A DNA stretch of 64,000 nucleotides from Streptococcus sp. Marseille-Q0941 (GCF_943736975.1 NZ_CALSFO010000001.1:89984-153983), one strand, 5' to 3'; shown: positions 45,526 to 55,773, counted from the first letter of the stretch. Program-made: numbers and translations. The notes: generated by a model not told the origin, from the sequence alone.

Positions 45526-46500
45526 ATGAAAACACGTATCACTGAACTATTAAATATTAAATATCCAATCTTCCAAGGTGGAATGGCCTGGGTGGCAGAT
45601 GGCGACTTGGCTGGAGCTGTTTCGAAAGCTGGTGGTCTCGGTATCATCGGTGGAGGAAATGCACCTAAAGAAGTGGTTAAAGCTAATATCGATAAAATCA
45701 AATCTTTAACAGACAAGCCTTTTGGTGTCAATATCATGCTCTTGTCTCCATTTGTGGATGATATTGTCGACCTCGTTATTGAAGAAGGGGTTAAGGTAGT
45801 TACAACTGGTGCAGGAAACCCAAGTAAATACATGGAACGCTTCCATGAGGCAGGCATCACTGTAATTCCTGTAGTTCCTAGTGTTGCTTTGGCCAAACGC
45901 ATGGAAAAAATCGGTGCAGATGCTGTCATTTGTGAAGGTATGGAAGCCGGTGGACACATTGGTAAATTAACAACCATGACCTTGGTTCGTCAAGTTGCGG
46001 CGGCTGTTTCAATTCCTGTTATCGCTGCAGGTGGTATTGCAGATGGTGAGGGAGCTGCTGCTGGATTTATGCTTGGTGCGGAAGCTGTGCAAGTAGGAAC
46101 TCGTTTTGTAGTTGCTAAAGAATCAAATGCTCATCCAAACTATAAAGCTAAAATTTTAAAAGCTCGTGATATTGATACAACCATTTCAGCACAACATTTT
46201 GGACACGCAGTTCGTGCTATCAAAAACCAATTGACTCGTGATTTCGAGCAAGCTGAAAAAGATGCCTTCAAACAAGAAAATCCAGATCTAGAGATTTTTG
46301 AACAAATGGGTGCAGGGGCTTTGGCTAAAGCTGTTGTCCATGGTGATGTGGATGGTGGCTCAGTGATGGCCGGACAAATTGCAGGTTTGGTATCTAAAGA
46401 AGAAACAGTTGAAGAAATCTTAAAAGATATCTACTATGGTGCCGCTGAGAAAATTCAAAAAGAAGCAGCTCGTTGGGCAGGAGTTACAAGAAATGACTAA
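45526..46500 (+). CDS. fabK: Enoyl-ACP reductase II (FMN-dependent)
   Basis: 324 residues, nitronate monooxygenase-like TIM barrel. FabK performs the last reduction of each elongation round with NAD(P)H and FMN, and replaces FabI in streptococci. Segments: PIFQGGMAWVADGDLAGAVSKAGGLGIIGGG, CEGMEAGGHIG and AAGGIADGEGAAAGFMLGAEAVQVGTRF. GGAGG precedes ATG 45526. fabD starts inside its last codons. Its presence predicts natural resistance to FabI inhibitors such as triclosan. Confidence 0.95.
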   Translation: MKTRITELLNIKYPIFQGGMAWVADGDLAGAVSKAGGLGIIGGGNAPKEVVKANIDKIKSLTDKPFGVNIMLLSPFVDDIVDLVIEEGVKVVTTGAGNPSKYMERFHEAGITVIPVVPSVALAKRMEKIGADAVICEGMEAGGHIGKLTTMTLVRQVAAAVSIPVIAAGGIADGEGAAAGFMLGAEAVQVGTRFVVAKESNAHPNYKAKILKARDIDTTISAQHFGHAVRAIKNQLTRDFEQAEKDAFKQENPDLEIFEQMGAGALAKAVVHGDVDGGSVMAGQIAGLVSKEETVEEILKDIYYGAAEKIQKEAARWAGVTRND

Positions 46501-47413
46501 AACAGCCTTTCTATTTGCAGGTCAAGGAGCCCAGTACCTTGGAATGGGACGTGAACTATACGACCAATATGCTATTGTCAAGGAAACAATCGACCAAGCT
46601 AGCCAAGTCTTAGGTTGTGATCTTCGTGACTTGATTGATAACGATGAAACGAAGCTAAATCAAACTCGTTACACGCAACCAGCTATTTTAGCTACATCAG
46701 TTGCCATTTACCGACTACTAAAAGAGAAAGGTTACCAGCCCGATATGGTGGCGGGTTTATCTCTTGGCGAATATTCTGCCCTTGTAGCAAGTGGCGCCTT
46801 GGATTTCGAAGATGCAGTGTCTCTAGTTGCTAAACGTGGAGCTTATATGGAAGAAGCAGCACCTGCGGGGTCAGGAAAAATGGTAGCTGTGCTCAATACA
46901 CCGGTTGAGGTTATCGAACAAGCTTGTCAAGAAGCTTCTCAACTCGGAATTGTAACTCCAGCTAACTATAACACTCCAAGTCAGATTGTTATTGGTGGTG
47001 AAGTAGATGCAGTGGATCGAGCAGTTGAACTCTTGCAAGAAGCAGGAGCAAAACGCTTGATTCCATTAAATGTTTCTGGACCTTTCCATACAGCTTTATT
47101 GGAAACTGCTAGTCAAAAATTGGCTCAAGCTCTGACAGAGGTTGAGTTTAGTGACTTTGCATGTCCTCTTGTCGGCAACACAGAAGCAAAGGTTATGGAA
47201 AAAGAACGAATCGCAGAACTATTGACTCGTCAAGTTAAGGAACCTGTACGTTTTTATGAGAGTATTGCTCTTATGCAAGAAGCTGGTGTGACTCGTTTTA
47301 TCGAAATTGGTCCTGGAAAAGTCTTGTCAGGATTTGTCAAAAAGATTGATAAAACTGCTCAACTTGCTAATGTGGAAGATCAAGCAAGTTTGCTAGAACT
47401 CTTAGAAAATTAG
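46493..47413 (+). CDS. fabD: Malonyl-CoA:ACP transacylase
   Basis: 306 residues. It loads malonate onto ACP. FLFAGQGAQ near the N-terminus, nucleophile Ser90 in GLSLGEYSAL (88-97), and a second conserved His in NVSGPFHTALL. ATG 46493 gives MTKTAFLFAG and overlaps fabK by 8 bases; the frame extends upstream but within fabK. Translation is coupled to fabK. Confidence 0.95.
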   Translation: MTKTAFLFAGQGAQYLGMGRELYDQYAIVKETIDQASQVLGCDLRDLIDNDETKLNQTRYTQPAILATSVAIYRLLKEKGYQPDMVAGLSLGEYSALVASGALDFEDAVSLVAKRGAYMEEAAPAGSGKMVAVLNTPVEVIEQACQEASQLGIVTPANYNTPSQIVIGGEVDAVDRAVELLQEAGAKRLIPLNVSGPFHTALLETASQKLAQALTEVEFSDFACPLVGNTEAKVMEKERIAELLTRQVKEPVRFYESIALMQEAGVTRFIEIGPGKVLSGFVKKIDKTAQLANVEDQASLLELLEN

Positions 47414-47445
47414 AGAAGAGTGATAGAAGTTCTGAAAGGAGAAAA

Positions 47446-48180
47446 ATGAAACTAGAACAGAAAAATGTCTTTATTACAGGCTCAAGTAGAGGGATTGGTC
47501 TTGCTATTGCTCATAAATTTGCCAGCTTGGGGGCCAACGTTGTCTTGAATAGTCGTGGTGAGATCTCCGAGGAGCTTCTAGACGAGTTTAAACCGTACGG
47601 GGTGAAAGTTCTTACGATTTCTGGTGATGTTTCTGACTTTGCAGATGCAAAACGCATGGTGGAACAAGCGATTGAGGAGTTGGGTTCAGTTGACGTCCTC
47701 GTTAATAATGCTGGGATTACTCAAGATACTCTCATGCTTAAGATGACAGAAGAAGATTTTGAAAAGGTCTTGAAAGTCAATCTAACGGGTACTTTTAATA
47801 TGACACAAGCGGTCTTGAAGCAGATGATAAAAGCTCGTGAAGGTGCCATTATCAATATGTCTAGTGTCGTTGGTCTGATGGGGAATATCGGTCAAGCGAA
47901 CTACGCTGCATCTAAGGCTGGTCTAATTGGATTTACCAAATCAGTAGCACGTGAGGTAGCCAACCGTAATGTACGTGTCAATGCCATTGCTCCAGGAATG
48001 ATCGAATCAGATATGACTGCAGTCCTATCTGATAAGGTAAAAGATGCCATGTTGGCACAAATTCCGATGAAACAATTTGGCCAAGCTGAGCAAGTGGCAG
48101 AGGTCACAGCCTTTCTTGCAAGCCAAGATTATCTAACGGGACAAGTCATTGCAATTGATGGTGGACTTACCATGCAATAA
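47446..48180 (+). CDS. fabG: 3-oxoacyl-ACP reductase
   Basis: 244 residues, short-chain dehydrogenase. NADPH site TGSSRGIG at 11-18, NNAG at 87-90, catalytic S140, Y153 and K157 (YAASK). It reduces 3-ketoacyl-ACP. GAAAGGAG precedes ATG 47446. The order fabD-fabG-fabF is standard. Confidence 0.95.
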   Translation: MKLEQKNVFITGSSRGIGLAIAHKFASLGANVVLNSRGEISEELLDEFKPYGVKVLTISGDVSDFADAKRMVEQAIEELGSVDVLVNNAGITQDTLMLKMTEEDFEKVLKVNLTGTFNMTQAVLKQMIKAREGAIINMSSVVGLMGNIGQANYAASKAGLIGFTKSVAREVANRNVRVNAIAPGMIESDMTAVLSDKVKDAMLAQIPMKQFGQAEQVAEVTAFLASQDYLTGQVIAIDGGLTMQ

Positions 48181-48202
48181 GAGTTAAAATAGAGGTATGA
48201 AA

Positions 48203-49438
48203 ATGAAACTAAATCGTGTAGTAGTAACAGGTTATGGATTAACATCTCCAATTGGGAACACACCAGAGGAATTTTGGAACAGTTTAAAGAACGGAAAGAT
48301 TGGGATTGGTGAAATCACCAAGTTTGATCACAGTGCTTTTGACGTCCATAATGCAGCAGAGATTAATGATTTTCCTTTTGACAAATATTTTGTAAAAAAA
48401 GATACTAATCGTTTTGATGATTATTCTTTGTATGCCTTGTATGCGGCCCAAGAAGCAGTAAACAATGCAAATCTTGACGTAGAGGCGCTTGATAAAGACC
48501 GCTTCGGTGTTATCGTTGCATCAGGTATCGGTGGAATCAGAGAAATCGAAGATCAAGTGCTTCGACTTCACGATAAAGGACCAAAACGTGTAAAACCATT
48601 GACACTTCCAAAAGCCTTGCCAAATATGGCAGCAGGGAATGTTGCTATGCGCTTTGGTGCCAATGGTATCTGTAAATCTATCAACACAGCTTGTGCTTCA
48701 TCAAATGATGCTATCGGAGATGCCTTCCGTTCTATCAAATTTGGTTTCCAAGACATCATGCTCGTTGGTGGATCAGAATCTTCTATTACACCATTTGCGA
48801 TTGCCGGTTTCCAAGCCTTAACAGCTCTTTCAACAACAGAGGATCCAACGCGTGCTTCTATTCCATTTGACAAAGACCGTAATGGATTTGTTATGGGTGA
48901 AGGATCAGGTATGTTAGTCCTTGAAAGTTTAGAGCATGCTGAAAAACGCGGTGCAACTATCCTAGCTGAAGTTGTCGGTTACGGGAATACTTGTGATGCC
49001 TACCATATGACTTCACCGCATCCAGAAGGCCAAGGTGCTATTAAAGCCATCAAACTTGCCTTGGATGAAGCTGAAATCACACCAGATCAAGTAGCTTATG
49101 TTAATGCTCACGGTACTTCAACTCCTGCTAATGAAAAAGGAGAAAGTGGAGCAATCGTAGCGGTTCTTGGTAAGGAAGTACCTGTATCTTCAACCAAGTC
49201 ATTTACAGGTCACTTACTTGGTGCAGCAGGTGCTGTTGAAGCAATTGCAACCATTGAAGCAATCCGTAACAACTATGTACCAATGACAGCTGGAACCACA
49301 GAATTGTCAGACTATATTGAAGCAAACGTTATTTATGGGCAAGGCGTAGAACGTGAAATTCCATATGCTATCTCAAACACCTTTGGATTTGGTGGGCATA
49401 ATGCAGTTCTTGCTTTCAAACGTTGGGAGAATAAGTAA
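48203..49438 (+). CDS. fabF: 3-oxoacyl-ACP synthase II
   Basis: 411 residues; elongation condensing enzyme. The active Cys is C164 in NTACASSNDA, with catalytic His in NAHGTSTP and in SFTGHLLGAAGAVEA. Two starts are possible; ATG 48203 (MKLNRVVV) lies 7 bases after AGAGG, while ATG 48197 would be 1 base from it, so I chose 48203. accB begins 2 bases after the stop. Confidence 0.95.
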   Translation: MKLNRVVVTGYGLTSPIGNTPEEFWNSLKNGKIGIGEITKFDHSAFDVHNAAEINDFPFDKYFVKKDTNRFDDYSLYALYAAQEAVNNANLDVEALDKDRFGVIVASGIGGIREIEDQVLRLHDKGPKRVKPLTLPKALPNMAAGNVAMRFGANGICKSINTACASSNDAIGDAFRSIKFGFQDIMLVGGSESSITPFAIAGFQALTALSTTEDPTRASIPFDKDRNGFVMGEGSGMLVLESLEHAEKRGATILAEVVGYGNTCDAYHMTSPHPEGQGAIKAIKLALDEAEITPDQVAYVNAHGTSTPANEKGESGAIVAVLGKEVPVSSTKSFTGHLLGAAGAVEAIATIEAIRNNYVPMTAGTTELSDYIEANVIYGQGVEREIPYAISNTFGFGGHNAVLAFKRWENK

Positions 49439-49440
49439 AT

Positions 49441-49923
49441 ATGAATTTAAATGAAATCAAAGACTTGATGGCGCAATTTGACCAGTCAAGCTTGAGAGAA
49501 TTTTCTTATAAAAATGGAACGGATGAGTTGCTCTTCAGTAAGAATGAAGCGAAATTTGTGGCAGAAACAAGTCCAGCACCTCAACCTGTGGTTCCAGCAA
49601 CTGCACCTACAGTTGTACCACAAGCTCCAACTACAACACCAGATGTAGAGACAGTTTCAGAATTAAGCACTACTGAATCAGTAGCCGAAGGAGACCTTGT
49701 AGAAAGTCCGCTTGTCGGAGTTGCTTACTTGGCTGCCGGACCAGACAAACCTAATTTTGTTTCAGTCGGTGATACGGTTAAAAAAGGTCAAACCCTTGTC
49801 ATCATCGAAGCTATGAAGGTCATGAACGAAATTCCAGCACCTAAAGATGGTGTCGTAACAGAAATTCTTGTTAAAAATGAAGAAATGGTTGAGTTCGGGA
49901 AAGGCTTGGTACGTATCAAATGA
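49441..49923 (+). CDS. accB: Biotin carboxyl carrier protein of acetyl-CoA carboxylase
   Basis: 160 residues. A helical N-terminus ([18 protein letters not shown]), a flexible Pro/Ala/Thr-rich linker (about 42-80) and a biotinyl domain with EAMKVMNE, where Lys near residue 126 carries biotin. It shuttles carboxyl groups between AccC and AccDA. The final codons overlap fabZ by 4 bases. Confidence 0.95.
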   Translation: MNLNEIKDLMAQFDQSSLREFSYKNGTDELLFSKNEAKFVAETSPAPQPVVPATAPTVVPQAPTTTPDVETVSELSTTESVAEGDLVESPLVGVAYLAAGPDKPNFVSVGDTVKKGQTLVIIEAMKVMNEIPAPKDGVVTEILVKNEEMVEFGKGLVRIK

Positions 49924-50342
49924 TTGATATTCAAGGAATTAAAGAAGCTTTGCCCCACCGCTATCCTATGCTCTTAGTGGATCGTGTTTTAGGAGTCAGT
50001 GAAGATACGATCGTTGCCATTAAAAATGTAACGATTAATGAACCTTTCTTTAACGGACACTTCCCAGCTTATCCTGTGATGCCAGGTGTACTCATCATGG
50101 AAGCCTTGGCACAGACAGCAGGCGTTTTAGAACTTTCAAAACCTGAGAATAAAGGGAAGCTTGTCTTCTATGCTGGTATGGACAAGGTTAAGTTTAAGAA
50201 ACAAGTTGTTCCTGGTGATCAGCTTGTCATGACAGCAACTTTTGTCAAACGTCGTGGCACAATCGCCGTAGTAGAAGCGAAGGCAGAAGTAGATGGTAAG
50301 CTTGCAGCAAGCGGTACTCTGACCTTTGCTATTGGAAACTAG
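49920..50342 (+). CDS. fabZ: 3-hydroxyacyl-ACP dehydratase
   Basis: 140 residues, hot-dog fold. Catalytic His47 in [14 protein letters not shown] and Glu61 in MEALAQTAG. FabZ removes water from 3-hydroxyacyl-ACP; in streptococci FabM then acts on the C10 product for unsaturated chains. It starts at ATGA inside the end of accB and is followed 11 bases later by accC. Confidence 0.95.
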   Translation: MIDIQGIKEALPHRYPMLLVDRVLGVSEDTIVAIKNVTINEPFFNGHFPAYPVMPGVLIMEALAQTAGVLELSKPENKGKLVFYAGMDKVKFKKQVVPGDQLVMTATFVKRRGTIAVVEAKAEVDGKLAASGTLTFAIGN

Positions 50343-50353
50343 GGAGGTTTTCC

Positions 50354-51721
50354 ATGTTTCGTAAGATTTTAATTGCCAATCGTGGTGAAATTGCTGTTCG
50401 TATTATTCGTGCGGCACGAGAGTTAGGAATCGCAACAGTCGCTGTCTATTCGACTGCTGACAAGGAAGCTCTCCACACGCTTTTGGCTGATGAGGCTATC
50501 TGTATCGGCCCTGGGAAGGCTACAGAATCTTATCTGAACATCAATGCCATCCTATCAGCTGCGGTCTTGACTGAAGCTGAAGCTATTCACCCTGGATTTG
50601 GTTTTTTAAGTGAAAATTCCAAATTTGCAACCATGTGTGAAGAAGTCGGTATCAAATTTATCGGGCCATCAGCTCGTGTCATGGATGTCATGGGGGATAA
50701 AATTAACGCCCGTGCTCAAATGATTAAGGCAAACGTGCCTGTCATTCCAGGATCAGATGGTGAAGTTCATACTGCAGAAGAGGCTATGGCTGTTGCTGAA
50801 AAAATTGGTTATCCAGTTATGCTGAAAGCTTCAGCTGGAGGTGGTGGTAAAGGAATCCGTAAGGTTGAAAAGGCAGAAGACCTTGTATCAGCTTTTGAAA
50901 CCGCTTCTAGTGAAGCCAAAGCAAACTTTGGTAACGGGGCGATGTACCTCGAGCGCGTGATTTATCCTGCTCGCCACATTGAGGTACAGATTCTTGCTGA
51001 CCAGATGGGACATGTTATTCACCTAGGTGAGCGTGACTGTTCGCTTCAGCGGAATAACCAAAAAGTTTTAGAAGAAAGTCCTTCCATTGCCATTGGGAAA
51101 ACACTGCGTAATGAAATTGGTGCTGCAGCAGTCCGTGCAGCGGAATCTGTTGGTTATGAAAATGCTGGTACTATTGAATTCCTACTAGATGAAGCAACTG
51201 GGAAATTCTACTTTATGGAGATGAATACTCGTGTCCAAGTAGAACATCCAGTAACCGAATTTGTTTCTGGTGTGGATATTGTCAAGGAACAAATCCGTAT
51301 TGCGTCAGGTCAACCTTTGACTCTGAAACAAGAAGACATTGTTCTAAAAGGACATGCTATTGAGTGCCGTATCAACGCAGAAAACCCAGCCTTTAATTTT
51401 GCACCGAGCCCAGGTAAGATTACTAATCTTTATCTACCAAGCGGTGGTGTTGGCTTGCGTGTTGACTCTGCAGTTTATCCAGGGTATACCATTCCACCAT
51501 ACTATGATAGTATGATTGCTAAAATTATTGTTCATGGTGAAAATCGTTTTGATGCACTGATGAAAATGCAAAGAGCTCTTTATGAACTCGAAATTGAAGG
51601 GGTGGTCACCAATGCTGATTTTCAACTCGATTTGATTTCAGATCGTCGTGTGATAGCAGGGGACTACGATACTTCATTCTTGATGGAAACTTTCTTACCA
51701 TACTATCAAGAAAAAGAATAA
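50354..51721 (+). CDS. accC: Acetyl-CoA carboxylase, biotin carboxylase subunit
   Basis: 455 residues. ATP-grasp enzyme that carboxylates biotin on AccB. Visible segments: IANRGEIAVRIIRAARELG at the N-terminus, glycine-rich KASAGGGGKGI, LGERDCSLQRNNQKVLEESPS and the metal/biotin site EMNTRVQVEHPVTE. AGGGAGG precedes ATG 50354. Normal length with all motifs. Confidence 0.96.
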   Translation: MFRKILIANRGEIAVRIIRAARELGIATVAVYSTADKEALHTLLADEAICIGPGKATESYLNINAILSAAVLTEAEAIHPGFGFLSENSKFATMCEEVGIKFIGPSARVMDVMGDKINARAQMIKANVPVIPGSDGEVHTAEEAMAVAEKIGYPVMLKASAGGGGKGIRKVEKAEDLVSAFETASSEAKANFGNGAMYLERVIYPARHIEVQILADQMGHVIHLGERDCSLQRNNQKVLEESPSIAIGKTLRNEIGAAAVRAAESVGYENAGTIEFLLDEATGKFYFMEMNTRVQVEHPVTEFVSGVDIVKEQIRIASGQPLTLKQEDIVLKGHAIECRINAENPAFNFAPSPGKITNLYLPSGGVGLRVDSAVYPGYTIPPYYDSMIAKIIVHGENRFDALMKMQRALYELEIEGVVTNADFQLDLISDRRVIAGDYDTSFLMETFLPYYQEKE

Positions 51722-51754
51722 GATAAAAAAGTATGAGACTGAAAAGGGGGATTT

Positions 51755-52618
51755 ATGGCTCTATTTAGTAAAAAAGATAAATATATACGAATTAATCCCA
51801 ATCGTTCACTTAGAGAAAAGCCCCAAGCTAAGCCGGAGGTTCCAGATGAACTCTTCTCAAAATGTCCGGGGTGTAAACACACTATTTACCAGAAGGATTT
51901 GGGGAGTGACCGTATTTGTCCTCACTGTGGCTATACCTTTCGTATTTCAGCTCAAGAGCGTCTAGCTTTAACCATCGATATGGGAAGCTTCTTAGAGATG
52001 TTTACTGGAATTGAAACGCAGGATCCGTTGAAATTTCCAGGCTATCAAAAGAAATTAGCTTCTATGCGTGAAAAAACTGGTCTTGATGAGGCTGTTGTCA
52101 CAGGGACTGCTTTGATTAAGGGAGAAAAAGTTGCTCTCGGCATCATGGATTCTAACTTTATCATGGCATCTATGGGAACAGTAGTTGGTGAAAAAATCAC
52201 AAGATTGTTTGAGTACGCAACAGCTGAAAAATTACCAGTCGTATTGTTTACAGCATCTGGTGGAGCACGTATGCAGGAAGGAATCATGAGTTTGATGCAG
52301 ATGGCTAAGATTTCTGCTGCAGTTAAACGTCATTCCAATGCAGCTCTCTTTTATCTGACTATCCTTACGGATCCAACAACTGGGGGAGTGACAGCTTCCT
52401 TTGCTATGGAAGGTGATATCATCTTGGCAGAGCCACAAAGTTTAGTAGGATTTGCTGGACGCCGTGTTATCGAAAATACCGTAAGGGAAGATTTGCCAGA
52501 GGATTTCCAGAAGGCAGAGTTTTTGTTAGAACATGGATTTGTGGATGCGATTGTTAAACGAAGAGAATTGCCAGATATGATTGCTCGATTAGTAAGGTTA
52601 CATAAGGGGGATTGTTGA
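51755..52618 (+). CDS. accD: Acetyl-CoA carboxyltransferase, beta subunit
   Basis: 287 residues. An N-terminal C4 zinc ribbon (C37, C40, C55, C58) precedes the carboxyltransferase fold with [21 protein letters not shown] and [17 protein letters not shown]. AccD and AccA transfer the carboxyl group from biotin to acetyl-CoA. The TGA stop overlaps the accA start by 1 base (TGATG), giving equal translation of the two subunits. Confidence 0.96.
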   Translation: MALFSKKDKYIRINPNRSLREKPQAKPEVPDELFSKCPGCKHTIYQKDLGSDRICPHCGYTFRISAQERLALTIDMGSFLEMFTGIETQDPLKFPGYQKKLASMREKTGLDEAVVTGTALIKGEKVALGIMDSNFIMASMGTVVGEKITRLFEYATAEKLPVVLFTASGGARMQEGIMSLMQMAKISAAVKRHSNAALFYLTILTDPTTGGVTASFAMEGDIILAEPQSLVGFAGRRVIENTVREDLPEDFQKAEFLLEHGFVDAIVKRRELPDMIARLVRLHKGDC

Positions 52619-53376
52619 TGAATATTGCAAAAATCGTCAGAGAAGCACGTGAACAAACCCGCTTAACTGCCTTGGACTTTGCAACAGGAATATTTGATGA
52701 CTTTGTAGAACTACATGGTGATCGCTCTTTCAGAGATGATGGTGCTATTATTGGTGGTATCGGATGGCTGGGAGACCAAGCGGTAACTGTAGTCGGAATC
52801 CAAAAAGGTAAAAGCTTACAGGATAATTTGAATCGCAACTTTGGCCAACCTCATCCGGAAGGTTATCGAAAAGCTCTTCGCTTGATGAAACAAGCTGAAA
52901 AATTTAGCCGGCCAGTTGTAACCTTTATCAATACTGCTGGTGCCTATCCAGGTGTCGGAGCAGAAGAACGTGGTCAAGGTGAAGCGATTGCCCGTAACCT
53001 CATGGAAATGAGCGACCTTAAGGTGCCGATTATCGCTATTATTATCGGTGAAGGTGGTTCAGGAGGGGCTTTAGCTCTAGCAGTAGCAGATCGTGTCTGG
53101 ATGTTAGAAAATTCGATCTATGCAGTTCTCAGTCCTGAGGGCTTTGCGTCTATCCTTTGGAAAGATGGCAGTCGTGCTATGGAAGCAGCTGAATTGATGA
53201 AAATAACCTCACATGAACTGTTGGAGATGGAAGTTGTAGATAAGGTTATTTCAGAGAGAGGTCTCTCTACTAAAGAACTGTTATCTCGTGTAAAAAATGA
53301 ACTTCAGACAGAAATTGAACAATTACCGTTGGAGAAACTTTTGGAAGAGCGTTATCTACGCTTTAGAAAATATTAA
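52618..53376 (+). CDS. accA: Acetyl-CoA carboxyltransferase, alpha subunit
   Basis: 252 residues, shorter at the N-terminus than the E. coli protein, as usual in streptococci. Segments: [32 protein letters not shown] [41 protein letters not shown] and [36 protein letters not shown] 52618 overlaps the accD stop. It is the last gene of the fab cluster and is followed by a terminator. Confidence 0.95.
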   Translation: MNIAKIVREAREQTRLTALDFATGIFDDFVELHGDRSFRDDGAIIGGIGWLGDQAVTVVGIQKGKSLQDNLNRNFGQPHPEGYRKALRLMKQAEKFSRPVVTFINTAGAYPGVGAEERGQGEAIARNLMEMSDLKVPIIAIIIGEGGSGGALALAVADRVWMLENSIYAVLSPEGFASILWKDGSRAMEAAELMKITSHELLEMEVVDKVISERGLSTKELLSRVKNELQTEIEQLPLEKLLEERYLRFRKY

Positions 53377-53380
53377 AAAG

Positions 53381-53413
53381 AAAGCTAGAACTAAGAAATG
53401 GTTCTAGCTTTTT
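53381..53413 (+). terminator. Terminator of the fab cluster
   Basis: AAAGCTAGAAC (53381-53391) pairs with GTTCTAGCTTT around a 9-base loop, followed by TTTT. Confidence 0.9.
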
Positions 53414-53444
53414 GGATTATAAACATACAATTCAGGATGAAAAA

Positions 53445-53473
53445 TTGACTTTTGCAAAAGAAGTTGTTAATAT
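53445..53473 (+). promoter_or_regulatory. Possible promoter of the CPBP gene
   Basis: TTGACT (53445-53450), 17-base spacer, TAATAT (53468-53473). The leader would be about 50 bases. Confidence 0.5.
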
Positions 53474-53528
53474 AACAAAAGATACATCTGCTATAAAATT
53501 AAATCAACAAAGATTTTTTGGAGTGAGT

Positions 53529-54254
53529 ATGAAAAAACTAGGTCATTTGGGAATATATACATTAATGGTATTTCTATCAATTTATCTGCTAGATTTCAGT
53601 AGTCTGTATCTAGCTAAGATGTTTGTCTGGGGTATGGATGGCTATTCTATTATTGTAGCAGTAGAGCAGCTAGCTCTTTTAGGACTATTGATCTATTGGC
53701 TTAAAAAGAAAAAAATGCTCTATATTTTTGAGAAAAAGGGCTCGGAAAAATCCAGATTCTTTTACCTTGTAGTTAGTCTGGCGGCTACTTATGTTGTCCG
53801 TCAGTTGTTAAGTGCTTTTTACTTACAGTTTAGTCGCTTCATTAATAATCACTATATCTTTGAAGATCTTCTTTCAGTCATATCCATCAGTGGGGAATCT
53901 ACTATTTTAATGACTTGCTTCTCTTTTGTTTCAGTTGTCATTCTTGGACCTCTATTGGAGGAGATAGTTCATAGAGGCTATTTTATGAATACTTTTTTCC
54001 CTAAGTCCAAATACTACTTGGATGTTATCTTATCAGCTCTTATCTTTGGGCTCAGTCATTTGGTATTGTCCCATCGCGATCCCATCAGTTTGATGGTTTA
54101 TAGTTTTTCTGGTCTTTTCTTTGCCCTAGTCTACCGTTGGACAAAGAATCTAAAAATCACAATCCTGTGCCATAGTTTTATGAACTTTCTCATTCATGCA
54201 GATTTCATCTGGTTGCTTCTTTCTAATTTAATCTATGATCGTTTTTTTAGATAG
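53529..54254 (+). CDS. CPBP-family intramembrane protease-like protein
   Basis: 241 residues, about six to seven membrane helices. It carries the three CPBP (CAAX/Abi) motifs: LLEEIVHRGYF (E144 and E145), FGLSHLVLSH and CHSFMNF. Related streptococcal proteins take part in bacteriocin immunity or membrane protein cleavage; the substrate here is unknown. The open frame extends to a TTG at 53412 inside the fab terminator; ATG 53529 with TTGGAG upstream is the credible start. It is convergent with nusB. Confidence 0.75.
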   Translation: MKKLGHLGIYTLMVFLSIYLLDFSSLYLAKMFVWGMDGYSIIVAVEQLALLGLLIYWLKKKKMLYIFEKKGSEKSRFFYLVVSLAATYVVRQLLSAFYLQFSRFINNHYIFEDLLSVISISGESTILMTCFSFVSVVILGPLLEEIVHRGYFMNTFFPKSKYYLDVILSALIFGLSHLVLSHRDPISLMVYSFSGLFFALVYRWTKNLKITILCHSFMNFLIHADFIWLLLSNLIYDRFFR

Positions 54255-54272
54255 GAATAGGAGAAGACAAAG

Positions 54273-54307
54273 AAAAAAGTGTTTGATATCTGTCAAACAC
54301 TTTTTTA
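54273..54307. terminator. Bidirectional terminator between the CPBP gene and nusB
   Basis: AAAAAAGTGTTTGA pairs with TCAAACACTTTTTT around TATCTG. A-run and T-run flank the stem, so it serves both convergent genes. Confidence 0.9.
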
Positions 54308-54309
54308 GT

Positions 54310-54729
54310 TTATTCTTCTGTTACAAATTGACTGAGCAGTCCGTTTATGAAACGAGCTGATTTTTGATCTGAAAAGCTTTTTGCAAGCTCAATAGCTTCA
54401 TTCACAGCTACAAGTTGAGGAGTATCAAAGGAAGTGATCTCGAAAACTCCTAAACGCAATAAATTCTTTTCAACTAAGGTTAACCGTTCAATCGTCCAAC
54501 CAGACTTTAAATGCTGAGTGATTTGTTTATCTAGTTCCTCTTTTTGAGCTTGAACACCAGATACAAGATCGATTAGGAAACTAGGGAGTTTTACCTCGTC
54601 GTCTTCTCGATCATGAGTATAGGCGAAGCGACAAGCAGTTTCAATATCAGAACCATATTCAAGACTCATCAGTGCTTGGAAGGCACATTTTCGTAGTTCG
54701 CGTCTAGATTCTAATAATGGACTAGTCAT
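54310..54729 (-). CDS. nusB: Transcription antitermination protein NusB
   Basis: 139 residues, all-helical. NusB binds boxA RNA with S10 in rRNA antitermination. Typical segments: SRRELRKCAFQALMSLEYG at the N-terminus and the C-terminal TPQLVAVNEAIELAKSFSDQKSARFINGLLSQF. ATG 54729 is chosen (MTSPLLES) and overlaps asp23 by 8 bases; the frame reaches 54747, but inside asp23. It ends the efp-asp23-nusB unit. Confidence 0.94.
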   Translation of the reverse strand: MTSPLLESRRELRKCAFQALMSLEYGSDIETACRFAYTHDREDDEVKLPSFLIDLVSGVQAQKEELDKQITQHLKSGWTIERLTLVEKNLLRLGVFEITSFDTPQLVAVNEAIELAKSFSDQKSARFINGLLSQFVTEE

Positions 54730-55111
54730 TGAGGAAGTCCTCATCAAATAAGTCTTTCAATGCTGGTTTTGGTGTTTTATCTGGTGCAATACCAGCAACG
54801 TGAATATTCACCGCACTGAGTTCAACATCAGCCATATTACGAACGGCATCTTTTACAGCTTTTTGAATAGCCATTGCAACCTTAGGAACCTTAACACCAT
54901 ACTCAAGATAGAGATAGATATCAGCTGTTAATTCTTCTTCAGATTCTTTTAGATAGATACCACGACCGAGTGAAAGTTTTGAAAGGGTGTCAGATACTGA
55001 TTTGTTTGAAAAAGAGTGGACACCTTCTACTTTAGCAGTAGCGATAGCAATGATTTTTTCAAGTACACGTGGGGCGATAACGATTTCGCCTAATTGTTCT
55101 TCAATTCCCAT
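54722..55111 (-). CDS. Asp23/Gls24 family envelope stress protein
   Basis: 129 residues. Family pattern: LGEIVIAPRVLEKIIAIATAKVEGVHSF, then IYLYLEYGVKVPKVAMAIQKAVKDAVRNMADVELSAVNIHVAGI. In staphylococci Asp23 lies along the membrane and responds to cell-wall and alkaline stress; the copy between efp and nusB (YqhY in Bacillus) is linked to lipid metabolism, and accA-accD lie nearby here too. AAGAGGT precedes the ATG. Part of the efp operon. Confidence 0.88.
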   Translation of the reverse strand: MGIEEQLGEIVIAPRVLEKIIAIATAKVEGVHSFSNKSVSDTLSKLSLGRGIYLKESEEELTADIYLYLEYGVKVPKVAMAIQKAVKDAVRNMADVELSAVNIHVAGIAPDKTPKPALKDLFDEDFLND

Positions 55112-55132
55112 AGAATGACCTCTTTCTAGAGA

Positions 55133-55693
55133 TTAGGCACGAGAAACGTAAGTTCCTTCTGCAGTGTTGATAACGAGTTTTTGTCCTGCTTCGATGAAGT
55201 CTGGAACGTTGACCACAAGTCCAGTTTCCATTGTAGCTGGTTTACCAGAACCTGTAACAGTAGCACCTTTAATAGATGGTTGAGTTTCAGCAACTGTTAA
55301 TTCAACAGTTGTAGGTACTGTCACACCGATTACTTCAGTTCCGTAAAATTGAATTTTAACTTCAGAGTTCTCAAGAATATAAAGCAATTCATTTTCAACA
55401 TTTACAACTGGAATTTCGTATTGGTCGTAAGTTTCAGTGTTCATGAAATAAGCTGTTTCATCCATTTTGTACAAGTATTGTGCTGGCACAGTTTCGATAA
55501 TCGCTTGCTCAAATTTTTCCTCTGGACGGTAGCTTGTTTCAAATGTTGAACCAGTACGGACATCACGCAATTTCATACGCATGATCGTGTTTCCTTTACC
55601 TGGTTTGTGGTGGCTAGCTTCCAAAACGCGGATCAATTTTCCGTCAGCTGTTTCAAAGGTCATACCAGCTTTTAATTTACTTGCTTCAATCAT
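55133..55693 (-). CDS. efp: Translation elongation factor P
   Basis: 186 residues, three beta-barrel domains. EF-P relieves ribosome stalling at polyproline. The tip loop SHHKPGKGN (about 27-35) has the usual PGKG with Lys33 as the likely modification site. N-terminus [14 protein letters not shown] follows AAAGAGGT. It starts efp-asp23-nusB. Confidence 0.95.
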   Translation of the reverse strand: MIEASKLKAGMTFETADGKLIRVLEASHHKPGKGNTIMRMKLRDVRTGSTFETSYRPEEKFEQAIIETVPAQYLYKMDETAYFMNTETYDQYEIPVVNVENELLYILENSEVKIQFYGTEVIGVTVPTTVELTVAETQPSIKGATVTGSGKPATMETGLVVNVPDFIEAGQKLVINTAEGTYVSRA

Positions 55694-55727
55694 GTTTTTA
55701 CCTCTTTAATAAAATAATTTACTCTTT

Positions 55728-55756
55728 ATTGTATCATAAGTCGTGAAATTTCTCAA
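55728..55756 (-). promoter_or_regulatory. efp operon promoter
   Basis: Minus strand: TTGAGA (55756-55751), 17-base spacer, TACAAT (55733-55728) with TGA before it. Confidence 0.8.
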
Positions 55757-55773
55757 ATATCAGGGAAGTGAGA